Made by a program: the position numbers and the translations under genes
NCBI GenBank assembly: GCA_949358305.1
Contig: OX442317.1
Coordinates: 1,116,001-1,180,000, forward strand
Direction of reading: 5' to 3'
Length of the DNA: 64,000 bases
Origin: Strigamia acuminata
Taxonomy: Eukaryota > Arthropoda > Chilopoda > Geophilomorpha > Linotaeniidae
Notes under the pieces: generated by a model
Seen by the model: the letters and a program-made list of their open reading frames with translations, nothing else
Database searches by the model: none
Told to the model about the DNA's origin: nothing
Shown: positions 1-9,533 of the stretch, piece after piece
Numbering within the stretch: position 1 is the stretch's first letter
Layout: each line of letters opens with the position of its first letter

Positions 1-838
1 CTTTATTTTTTTTCGATTTTAAAATCGCCGCAACTGCGCCAACGTGATATTGGTCGGCCATTTTGATTCAACAAAACCAGTGCCACAGTGCAGACTACGG
101 ACGTAAAGATAAATCCGCTACAACTCAACTAGAACATGTCGGAAATAACGAAACAATTAGAATAAAGAAGAAACAAAAATTATTCAAAATTTATTCAAGA
201 GTAATTAGTAATTTTTTGATCAAAATTGTATTAATTAAAACTACGAAATACGGCCACCAGATGGCAGTCGACACGGAGCACAAAGAAGACAGGTCGTAGG
301 CAGGTCTTAACGGGTACTGTATTAAAAACAGTCTCTGATTTTTAAATTGATACAAAAATATTTTCATTTGTTCAATAGAATTTGTGACGGATGATAAATT
401 AAGGCGATCAGGCATGTGTTAAGCTCAGTACGCACGCACAAAATCGAAATTTCCAAACATCTCGCAAAAATGGCGCCTGCTGAATGCTGACTGACGTGTT
501 TTGCTGAAAATCTTCGGAAATCGTCATAACTAGTAATGATTATAAGGTAAGCAGATTCCTTTAATACAAACACTAACACCCCCTGAATCAAATGTAAAAG
601 ATGCATCCTTAAATGATACTGAGGACGTTTTTATTAGCTTGAGAAAATTTGGAAATTTGTTTACATGTAAAAGGCGATTTTTTGTCATGAATTGATGAAT
701 TCATGATTAATTTTCTGTGGGAAATAGACGGAAAGAATATGATTGGTGCATTCCTTCAATTTTACCGATACATTCACGATAAAAAGAAGAAAAACGCCAA
801 AATCATATATTGTGCAAATTAATTACGAGGAAAAAATA
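1..838. other. Non-coding flank downstream of ENPP gene A
   Basis: No ORF here resembles a known protein. The stretch at about 470-780 is related to the sequence just downstream of genes B (3840-4040), D (9270-9520) and I (26960-27220), including a stretch reading aaatggcgcctg in the A, D and I copies. It is therefore the shared 3' flank of the array unit and probably holds the 3' UTR and polyadenylation region of gene A. Confidence 0.5.
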
Positions 839-2705
839 TCACATTAAAACCGATTGGAAAATAGATAGACTTCCATTGGATGGATTCGGTGCGATTCCGA
901 GCAAGTGACACATCAACGGGTAAACATGCACGTTTTCAAATGCTCCTATTTGCCCACCACGCTTGAAATTGGGCCCCGACGCCAAAAACAACACTCGCAT
1001 GTCCTTCAGCGCATTATCGTATCCTTCCATACCTACAACTGTCTTATTACCGTATCCACTTCCGTTCTAGAGGAAAAATACACAAGAATTACATAATTGT
1101 ATATAAGATTGGTTGAACGAGATTGCTCACGTAAGAAATGAAGTATCCTTCGTCAGCGATTGCAACGATGGGCATTGTCCGTCTATTGTTTAGGAAATGA
1201 AACGTTTCGGGAATGTTCTTCTTGCGGTAGATTGTTACGTTTGGATGTTTGTTATTGAGGGCATTAAAAACTTTATCTTGTTTGCCTTCGGTCGGCCACA
1301 GACCCACCATAGCACTACCGTTCGACTATAATGGGAAGACAAGAAAATATGGCAAAATTAGAGTGTTCGTGCGTCGTAAAAAGTGAAGTGATAAATTCGT
1401 AACGAAGATCGAATACGTACAAGTGAAGGAACGAATTGAAGGTCTTCTTCATCCACGTGTTTACTGATGACGAGAGCATTTTCTTCATTTAGTTGAACGC
1501 TCGATATTCCCTGGCCACTGGTCACGATGATGTTGGTTTGGTCGAACAGTTTGGCCTTTTTTAAACCCTCTACTAAATAACCGACGAAATTATCTACTCG
1601 TTCGACCGCTGTAGCCACTTGAGGGGAGTCGGGTCCAAAAGCCATGGCTGTTTCATAGGGTTCTTCGAAATAAATGGCCGCAAATCGAACTTTTGCGTAT
1701 TTGAGCCAATCGATTGTCATTGTCATGCCCACGGTGTATGTGAAGTTTTGTTTATCGTTGGACATGTGGATGAAAGCGCGGGGGTTACCGGCAATTGATA
1801 CGTCGTGATCAATCTGAAATTGAATTAGTTGTTGTAAACGGTTCATTTAATTTAATTAAATCTTACATATCCTCCTGGCCAGAATGAATTTCCTGCGTTT
1901 ATTCCAGACCGTATGGCTGTATCCCAGATTGGTTGGGAATTATTCCACCATTTATCAGTATAAAACTTGAATTTCGTAATCGAATTGAAGGAAAAGTGCT
2001 CATTGAACAATGGATCGTACATTTGACCGCCAAGAATGCCGTGGTGTTCGGGATACAAACCTTGAAGTATATTTTAATGATTCGGACGAATTATTGCTGC
2101 CGGTATTAGTGTCGTGTGTAGTTCCGTTGGCGTATGGACAGAAATTTGTGTACAAGAATAAGTCTTTGCAAAAGAAATTCTACAGAAATGTACACCTATG
2201 GTCAAAAAAATCTTCACATTTGGAACTTAAGTAGCCTGACAGCATGTGAAGATTTTTTTGTCCATAGGTGTATAAATTTAATTTATTTTTAATTTTAGGG
2301 TTTGTACCGGTATTTTGAAAATAATTACGCCAAATAAGCTCGGTATTAGAAAAACTTTAATTGTGGATGGATGCACTGAAACTTACTCTTAGACTGACAT
2401 CACAATCTAGCCTAGACTAACCTGTGACTAAGGTGCGATGATTGCTCAGTGAGTTTGTCGGGAATGAAGGGATCATTCCTTCCGTCGCGTTTATTCCGCT
2501 TTCAAATAACTTTTGTAAGTTTGGAGTCTTGTATTTTGCGAGGAAATCATATCTGAAACAAAATTAAAATTTCAGAGTTCTAAGGAAAATATTTTAATTT
2601 GTTTTTCATTTACCTGAATCCGTCCAAAGAAATCAATATGACTTTGTTTTCTGATGCGACGCAATTAATATAAAATAGAAATGGGAGGATGTAAAAAACC
2701 TTCAT
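839..2705 (-). CDS. ENPP4/5-like phosphodiesterase paralogue A, predicted catalytically dead, no C-terminal anchor
   Basis: Six exons: 2614-2705, 2422-2552, 1867-2060, 1421-1813, 1131-1325, 839-1066; 410 residues, all junction phases fit. A signal peptide starts MKVFYILPF and is followed by the first metal motif SLDGFR (about residue 28). The family normally hydrolyses nucleotide phosphodiester or pyrophosphate bonds outside the cell with two zinc ions. Here the nucleophile Thr is Ser (PTNSLSNH, S65), the Asp/His pair of EEPDxxGH is Tyr/Met (EEPYETAM), the DH of TSDHGM is GQ (TSGQGI), and the last His is Glu (GMEGYDN). So five of seven active-site positions changed, four of them irreversibly for zinc binding. 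The tail stops right after FQSVLM, where paralogues D and I continue into a hydrophobic segment, so the product is probably secreted. A TATA box lies 47 bp upstream. Confidence 0.87.
2191..2272. repeat. Hairpin element in intron 2 of gene A
   Basis: Arms 2191-2219 and 2244-2272 are 29 nt each and differ at one base, with a 24-nt loop. Arm sequence begins tacacctatgg. It lies in the 361-bp intron between exons 2 and 3. It looks like a small foldback transposon remnant and no coding role is visible. Confidence 0.7.
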
Positions 2706-2751
2706 TCTGGCGCGTAGCAATTGGATAAGAAACTAGTTGGTTAAAGTGATC

Positions 2752-2759
2752 TATTTATA
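2752..2759 (-). promoter_or_regulatory. TATA box of gene A
   Basis: TATAAATA on the minus strand in the context ccgTATAAATAgatca, 47 bp upstream of the ATG at 2705. The same motif recurs at the same place upstream of D and I, so a very short 5' leader is likely. Confidence 0.65.
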
Positions 2760-4058
2760 CGGTTTTTCTAATCTTTAGTTCCCAGACGTATGCGTACAGG
2801 TGTACCCTTGGACTACTGCACACGTCACATTAGCAGTTTTGACAATGATTATGCAATCAGCCAGCAGCGCTGTAACTTGTAACATCCGTTTCTGCACACA
2901 ACAACGAGGATGATTGAATATTTCATTATTACAGGGGTATAGGAAGGTTTCTGTGACGATTAACTGTAGTAAGATTGTCGTCGATCTTTCATTAAGTGTG
3001 CTCTCAGTTGTCAGTTGAAAGAATAAATCGTATGATAAGTAATCAATCGTGGCCTGTGAATGGTAATATAGTAAGTTGCTGGTATTTTGTATTTTGGTTC
3101 TTAGACCTCGTTAATGTTTATTATTTTATTTTGATGTGAATCCGAACCCGAAGTAGTTTTTGATTGGTATAGAAATGATATCGCATGATAAATCCCAAAG
3201 TGCAAAATCATCGAAATTACACAATTATAAAATTCACTCTTACCGGTATTAATGAAACCCTCGATTATAAGACAAGAAATTAGTGTTGCAGTAACTCTAA
3301 TCTTTCACGCCAAATCAAACACACCGTCACAACAGCACGATGCACCTTGACGGTTTTGCAGTGTTTCTGAAACTACTGTAGTGCTCATCAAACGGGTGGT
3401 CTTAGGGGATCGGAGGTCTACGGCAAGGAACTATCGGTCAAATTGGCAACGTTTGTCAAAAATTGGCTAAAATTTCGGGGTCTCAGCGTGAGGCCTCCAA
3501 AACTCAGAAGCCCTCGGCACCGCTTTAAAAAACTGCCATTAAATTTGGTTTAATGGTATTGGATCTTTTCATTGGTCGGCGATTAGTGTTATTTTGAGAA
3601 TGAGACATCTGTGGATGTTTATAATACAAGGTATTAAAAACTATCTTCTTTGTTCTTCTTTGCAACACAGCTTCCACGATACTATAGGTCTACGATCTGT
3701 ATGGAACAATGGTGGCAATTTGATTTGATTTGATTTATTTTATTTATAATTATAAAGTTGCTGCAACTGCACCAACGTGTTCGTGGTACCGTAAGAAGAT
3801 TCTTTTCCTTCTACACTAATATGCACTGAACCAAATGTAAAATAAAGAATAGTCAATACTATCACTGGCGACGTTTTATTTGGTTACTACAGCAATTTTG
3901 GAAATTTGGTTGCATGTAAATGGCAATTTGCTGTTAAAAGGAATTAATTGGTGGATAAATGATTAATTTTCTGTGAGAAATAGACGCAAACAATGCCATT
4001 GATGCATTCCTTCAATTGTCCCCATATATTCACGGTAAAAAGAGGATAATGAGCAAAA
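2760..4058. other. Spacer between genes A and B, with an ENPP relic
   Basis: Upstream flank of A followed by the downstream flank of B. Several stretches, such as the one around 2940-3060, recur upstream of other array genes (8500-8660, 12330-12450, 13190-13330). An AATAAA signal for gene B (minus strand) lies at 3875-3880. Apart from the relic at 3580-3690 I see no gene. Confidence 0.5.
3580..3690 (-). pseudogene. Relic of ENPP exons 6 and 5 (E-type)
   Basis: The segment 3585-3606 resembles part of exon 6 of gene E (ttattttgag followed by gacac/gacat). It runs straight into 3605-3688, which resembles exon 5 of gene E around tggatgtttgtaatacaagg. The intron and most of both exons are missing. 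It is a fused, decayed leftover of an array copy and cannot code. Confidence 0.55.
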
Positions 4059-6068
4059 TCAAATATTGTGCAAGTTAATTAATGCCACGTAAAATGAGGA
4101 AAGCGATAGGGAAATAAAGAGGAAATAAGATGGCTTCGTAACCATACTCGTACTCTTTAAAACCCACTTGAATTCATTTAGAGTTCCATTGTTTGGATTT
4201 AGTTGGATTCCGAGCAAGTGACACATCGCCGTGTAAATATCCACGTCTTTAAACCGCGATAATTCCCTACCCCTCCTGAAATTTGGCCCCGACGCCAAGA
4301 ACAGCGCGAATTGGTTCTCCGTTCTTGTAAAAGGGTGTCCGTATCCGTCCATACCCACAACTGTCTTATTATCGTATTCACTTCGGTTCTAGAGGAAAAA
4401 TACACAAGAATTACATAATTGTATATAAAATTGGTTTGAACGAGATTGCTCACATAAGAAATAAAGTATCCTTCTTCAGCGAATGCAACGATGGGCATTA
4501 TCCGTCTATTGTTTTTGAAATGAAGAGAATCAGCATTGAGAATGTTGCCCTTGCGATAGATGCTCACTTCGCGATGTTTATATTTGAGGGCACCTAAAAC
4601 TTTATCTTCTTTGCCTTCCTTCGGCCACAGACCCACCACAGCACTTCTGTCAGGCTAGAAGGTTTCGAAAAGAAAATATGGACAAGTGCTTGTGAGTTAT
4701 ACCAAGGATAATATGTACACGTATCTGTATTATTTCTTATTGATTCGTTATACTGTTTGTTGATTAGACGACAGCAATAACTTTGTCATGCAGTGCTTGC
4801 CAATTAAGCATGTTTGTTACCTGTTGTCATCCTAGAATTCAGTGTGGCTATTTATTATGTGCTTGCCATCGGTGGCGAAACGCACTGAACATGTGAATAC
4901 GTGTCCATGTTATCTTTGGTTCATGCTTGTACAGTAAAAAGTGGAGTGATAAATTCAAACCGTACGAGCAAAGGGACGAATTGAAGGTCTTTTTCATCCA
5001 GGTGTTCACTGAGGACGAGAACATTTTGATCGTTTGGTCTAAGACTGTGTACTCCGTGGCCACTGGTTACGATGAGATTGGTGTGCTCGAACAGTTTGAC
5101 CTTTTTTAAACTGTCTACTAAATAGCCAACGACGTTATCCATGCGCTTGACGGTTTTAGCCAATTCTGGGGAGTCTGGTCCATAGGCCATGGCTGTGTCG
5201 TAGGGTTCTTCGAAATACATGAGTGCAAATCGAACGTTTTCTTCTGCGAGCCAACCGACTACAGTGTCCACACGAGATTTGAAATCTTGTTTACCATCAT
5301 GAGAGTCGATGAAAGCGCGGGGCTCACCAGTCATTGATATGTCCAAATCGATCTGAATTGAATAAATTGTTGTAAACAGTTCATTTAATTTAATTAAATC
5401 TTACATATCCTCCTGGCCAGAATGAAATTCCTACGTTTATTCCAGAACGTACGGCTGAATCCCAGATTGGTTCGGAATCTTGCCACCATTTATCGGTATA
5501 ATACTTGAATTTCGTATTCGACTTGAAGGAAAAGTGCTCCTTGAACAATGGATCGTACATTTGATCGCCAAGAATGCCGTGACTTTCGGGATACAAACCT
5601 TAAAGTACAGTTTTAAGAATTCAGAGAGCGCATATAAATATTGAGGCGATAGATTACCAAATGTGAATACCAGTTTTTACAAGTACCAAAAGCTCGTTAT
5701 TTGAGAAACTTTAATCGTAAATGTGCGCAGTGACGCCTACTTTAAGGTTGGAATGATAGTCTGTTAGAGATTTACCTGTGACTAAGGTGCGGTGGTTACT
5801 CAGTGTGTTTCTTGGGAATGAAGGGAATGTTCCTTCTGTAGCGTTTACTCCGGTTTCTAGTAAGTTTTGTAAGTGTGGTAGCTCGTATTTATGGAGGAAA
5901 TAATGGCTGAAACGATGCACGAATTTCCAGCGTTAACAGCAGGTGTAAAATATAATTGAGTTTGTTTTTCATTTACCTGAATCCGCCCAAAGAAATTAAT
6001 ATCAGATTGTTTTCTGATGCGACACAATTAATATAAAATAGAAATGGGAGGGTGTAAACCACCTTCAT
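4059..6068 (-). CDS. ENPP4/5-like paralogue B, predicted catalytically dead, hydrophobic tail
   Basis: Six exons: 5977-6068, 5776-5906, 5405-5598, 4966-5352, 4454-4654, 4059-4388; 444 residues in one frame. The signal peptide starts MKVVYTLPF. The first metal Asp is Gly (SLGGFS instead of SLDGFR), while the nucleophile position keeps Thr (PRNTLSNH). The next Asp/His are Tyr/Met (EEPYDTAM), TSDHGM is TSGHGV (Asp lost, His kept), and the last His is Asp (GMDGYGH). Five of seven catalytic positions are lost, in a pattern different from A. Exon 5 has two extra residues (NILNADSLHF). The C-terminus is a hydrophobic stretch (KPSYFLFISLSLSSFYVAL) reaching almost to the end, more like a GPI signal than a transmembrane segment with a cytoplasmic tail. 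Confidence 0.86.
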
Positions 6069-7113
6069 TCTGGCTCGATAAGAAACTATTTACCAGTATC
6101 TAATGCTATAAAGTAGTATATTTGTACGTTTTTCTAATCTTTAGTTACTCGGGCTACGCATTGAGGTGTACCCTTGAACTCTTGATTATGCAATCAAAGT
6201 TTCAACATCACTTTTTGCACACAACAACGAAGATTGTTGAATCGTTCATTATTTCAGGGGCTTAGAAGGTTTCTATGACGATTAATTTACGTTGTCGATT
6301 TTTCATTAAGTTTTGAAACGAGAAATTTTGTGATGAGTAATTAAAATAGATGGGCAATCATGGTATTTGAATGGGAATTTTTATTTTCATGTGAACCGCC
6401 AGTCGTTGGTTTGTGATTGTTTGATTGATAAATCCAAAAGTGCAAAATTGTCAAAAATACACAAACTCTTATTGATGAAACCATTTATATTTTATAAGAC
6501 GAGAAATTAGTTTTGCAATCACTCTAAGCAAATCAACGAGCGAAATTGCTTACAGAAGAAAGAATAAAGGAGCCTTCGTCAGCCAGTGCAAGAATGGGCA
6601 TTGTCCGTCTGTTGTTTCGCAAATGAAACCACTCTGGGATATTCTTCTTGTGGTAGTTTTGCACACTTACTTGTAAGTAACTCGGGGAGTAGGAAACTTC
6701 TTCTTTGTTTTCGGTCTGCACAATACCCACCATAGGCTATAACATTAAGAGAAAATATAAATAATAAATTGGTTACTAACAAGGAGACCGCAAGAGTGTG
6801 TAATCCACAATTGTTAAAATAATTGTTAAATAAAGTATTCACATGACCTGAGCAATCTATTTTTCTCATATTAAAATGCACCTCTCTCTCACATTGTTAC
6901 AAACAGTTACAACACACAGGATTCCTTACTGTGTGTTGAAACAACTTTTTTCACTTTTTTGAGTAAAAAGGTCAAGTGTAGCACTACACTTGGTGATTAG
7001 TCTGTTCAAACCTTACTCTGGAACCCAGGTAATTTGATATCACATGACATATGACATCACAACTTTGTTCACCAACATGACTGCCTGCTTGAAGCAACAA
7101 TAGTGTGTTGTGG

Positions 7114-7167
7114 TGGCTCAGTGGTTAAGGCAATGAACCAGTAATCTTTTCACACAGGTTCAAATCC
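7114..7167 (+). promoter_or_regulatory. tRNA-like Pol III A and B boxes, left palindrome arm
   Basis: A-box-like TGGCTCAGTGG (7114-7124) and B-box-like GGTTCAAATCC (7157-7167) are spaced 32 nt apart, as in a tRNA gene. The D-arm wording gtggttaaggcaatg recalls a tRNA-Ser type sequence. The acceptor and anticodon stems do not fold well, so this is tRNA-derived rather than a working tRNA. Confidence 0.6.
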
Positions 7168-7363
7168 CTGTTGTCTGTGAAAATTTTTACTTTAATTTTT
7201 TATTTATTTTTAGCAGTAAAGTTAATGTTTATTATTTTATACTTGTTTTTAAAAAAATTTAATATAATTAATTTTAATTTTTTAACATATATAAAATAAC
7301 AAACATCAACTTTACTGCTAAAAAAAAATAAAAAATTAAAGTAAAAATTTTCACAGACAACAG

Positions 7364-7417
7364 GGATTTGAACCTGTGTGAAAAGATTACTGGTTCATTG
7401 CCTTAACCACTGAGCCA
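7364..7417 (-). promoter_or_regulatory. tRNA-like Pol III A and B boxes, right palindrome arm
   Basis: Mirror copy of the left-arm motif: B box at 7364-7374 and A box at 7407-7417, read on the minus strand. The two putative promoters point toward each other, so transcription from both would give complementary RNA. Confidence 0.6.
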
Positions 7418-8249
7418 CCACAACACACTATTGTTGCTTCAAGCAGGCAGTCATGTTGGTGAACAAAGTTGTGATGTCATATGTCATGTGATATCAAATT
7501 ACCTGGGTTCCAGAGTAAGGTTTGAACAGACTAATCACCAAGTGTAGTGCTACACTTGACCTTTTTACTCAAAAAAGTGAAAAAAGTTGTTTCAACACAC
7601 AGTAAGGAATCCTGTGTGTTGTAACTGTTTGTAACAATGTGAGAGAGAGGTGCATTTTAATATGAGAAAAATAGATTGCTCAGGTCATGTGAATACTTTA
7701 TTTAACAATTATTTTAACAATTGTGGATTACACACTCTTGCGGTCTCCTTGTAAATAGCCGATGACGTTATCCACGCGTTCGACCGCTTTTACCGCTTGT
7801 GGGGAATCGGGGCCAAAGGCACGAGCTTGGTCGCGGGTGCCTCGAAATACTAGCACACAAATTGAACTTTTTTTTTGACGTGCCCATCAATCATAACGTT
7901 CACACGGCTCGTTGAGGTTCCTCTCTCGCGCCAGTCGCTGGCGAAAGTGCGAAGGGAGCATTCTTGTCCGTGCGTACACTCCGCTTTCCCATAACGATTT
8001 TAAGTGTGGTGTTTCCTATTTTGTAAGGAAATTATATCTGAAACAAACAACACATTTCCAATGATAACAGTAACCGTAAGGTGTATTTTGGTTTGTTTTT
8101 CATTTATCTGAATCTGTCCAAATAAATGAATGAGGATCAGTTTGTTTTGGGATGCGACACAATTAATTTTAAAAAAAATGTGAGGATGTAGAAAGCTTCA
8201 TTTTGGCTCGTAGCAGTTTCATAAGAAACTAATTGCATAAAGGGTTATA

Positions 8250-8432
8250 CAGTCGAAGCTCTTTATAACGAATCGCGATATAACGAATTATCGATATAAC
8301 GAATAGCTAAAAATGGCTGGTTTGGTTGGCTGGCCATAGAACACCATGTTAAAACATTTCGATATAACGAATTCTCGTTATAACGAATAGACTTTTCGGT
8401 CCCTTGCGATTCGTTATAAAGAGTTTTGACTG
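8250..8432. mobile_element. Pogo/mariner-like MITE, 183 bp
   Basis: Terminal inverted repeats CAGTCGAAGCTCTTTATAAC and CAGTCAAAACTCTTTATAAC are flanked by TA on both sides (8248-8249 and 8433-8434). Internal repeats of ataacgaat occur. Comparison with the matching region upstream of A (2742-2775) shows the uninterrupted site, so the insertion is clear. It lies about 50 bp upstream of the pseudogene C start, in its former promoter. Confidence 0.8.
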
Positions 8433-8434
8433 TA

Positions 8435-9533
8435 TTTATAGGGTTTTTCTAATCTTTACTCACACATTACATTTGCACTTTTGGCAATGATTAAGCGAGC
8501 AATGAATCTTTCATTTTTACAAGGGTATATGTGGTTTCTGCGACGATTACAATGTCGATCTTTGATTGAGTGTGCTTTTAGTTGAAACAATAAATTTGTG
8601 AGATATAATACATGGGCAATACGTGGGTGTATTCGTGGTAATTGAATGGAGAGTAGTTGCTTTTATATTTGTATTTTGGTTCTTAGAGGCCAGTGTTATT
8701 GTGTTGTTCCCACAGAAAATCAGAAAAATCAAAAAAATTAATTACCAATATTGCTTGACAGCAATTTTGCTGTTCTTATTTAATTTTCAAATGATATGAC
8801 TTATTTCTGGTAGATACGACACGAAAACTGCACCAAAGTGAAAAAAGAAGCAGCAGAGTAAAAACACAAAATTCAGCAAATATTTACGATTAAAACACTT
8901 AAGCTTATTTACTCAATTTTCACTTCTGAAAGACTAAATATCTCTATTTACTAAAGAGATACTAAATATCTCTATTTATGAAGTGCAAACCACACAATTC
9001 CACCAACTTTGAAGTTTAAAACACAAAATTTATTCAATTTTCAAAATATAAAACTTGAAATAAATCAAAAATAAATTTATTCAAAGTTAGCTCACAAGAA
9101 ATAAATTATTAATACTGGTAAAGTAATTTTAAACCGATTTATGATAAAATGCAACCCTGCAGCTGCTAAGTCAGTTTTCACAGTCGTGTGATTTTCATGA
9201 CTTATTTACCAGGAATAAGTCATATCAGTTGAAAATCAAGTTCAATATGTATACGTTATATCAAAATCTCAAAATGGCGCCTGTTGACTGATGTGCTTTT
9301 CCACGAAATCGTTGTAAATTGTCTCAACTTCTAACGATTAAAGGGTGAGAAAAGATAATTTTTCTACAACACGAATAGCGTGTAAGGAATGTAAAAAAAA
9401 ATGCTTTCATAACTGATGCTGGGGGTCGGGACGTTTTATTTGCTAATTTGTACAGAAAATGTTGAAACTGCTATTGGTCATTTCTTCAATTTTACTCATA
9501 CATTCACGATAAAAAGAAAAGAAAACACCAAAA
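8435..9533. other. Spacer between pseudogene C and gene D
   Basis: No gene seen. The block 8580-9500 is repeated with few changes at 25090-27210, upstream of pseudogene-like material and downstream of gene I, apart from two insertions there. It contains the internally repeated tactaaatatctctattta (8930-8980). An AATAAA signal for gene D is at 9435-9440. Confidence 0.55.

Larger units (their letters stand above)
6781..7750. repeat. 970-bp near-perfect palindrome (foldback element)
   Basis: The arms run about 6781-7255 and 7275-7750, with the outer ends reading aaggagaccgcaag on both strands. They stay almost identical to the AT-rich centre near 7265. Each arm carries a tRNA-like Pol III promoter pair (7114-7167 and 7364-7417). 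It has replaced part of exon 4 and the adjoining intron of pseudogene C, and no ORF of note lies inside. Possibly a head-to-head pair of tRNA-derived SINE-like units or a foldback transposon. Confidence 0.85.
6533..8201 (-). pseudogene. Broken ENPP gene C, split by a giant palindrome
   Basis: Recognisable pieces run high to low. An exon 1 relic (8106-8201) keeps an ATG but has an early stop, and its donor is mutated (cagATAAAT). An exon 2 relic (about 7917-8037) has a TAG after FLTK. An exon 4 fragment (7751-7900) has stops. An exon 5 copy (about 6547-6733) still reads MVGIVQTENKEE and PERFH-like residues. Exon 3 and exon 6 are missing. The 970-bp palindrome at 6781-7750 sits between the exon 4 fragment and the intron beside exon 5. 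Cannot make an ENPP protein. Confidence 0.85.

Noticed and set aside
7114-7184. Functional tRNA gene in the palindrome arm
   Set aside because: A and B boxes are good, but acceptor and anticodon stems do not pair convincingly. Kept only as a tRNA-derived promoter.
8250-8432. Origin of replication or regulatory palindrome
   Set aside because: TA duplication, terminal repeats and an empty paralogous site show a MITE insertion.
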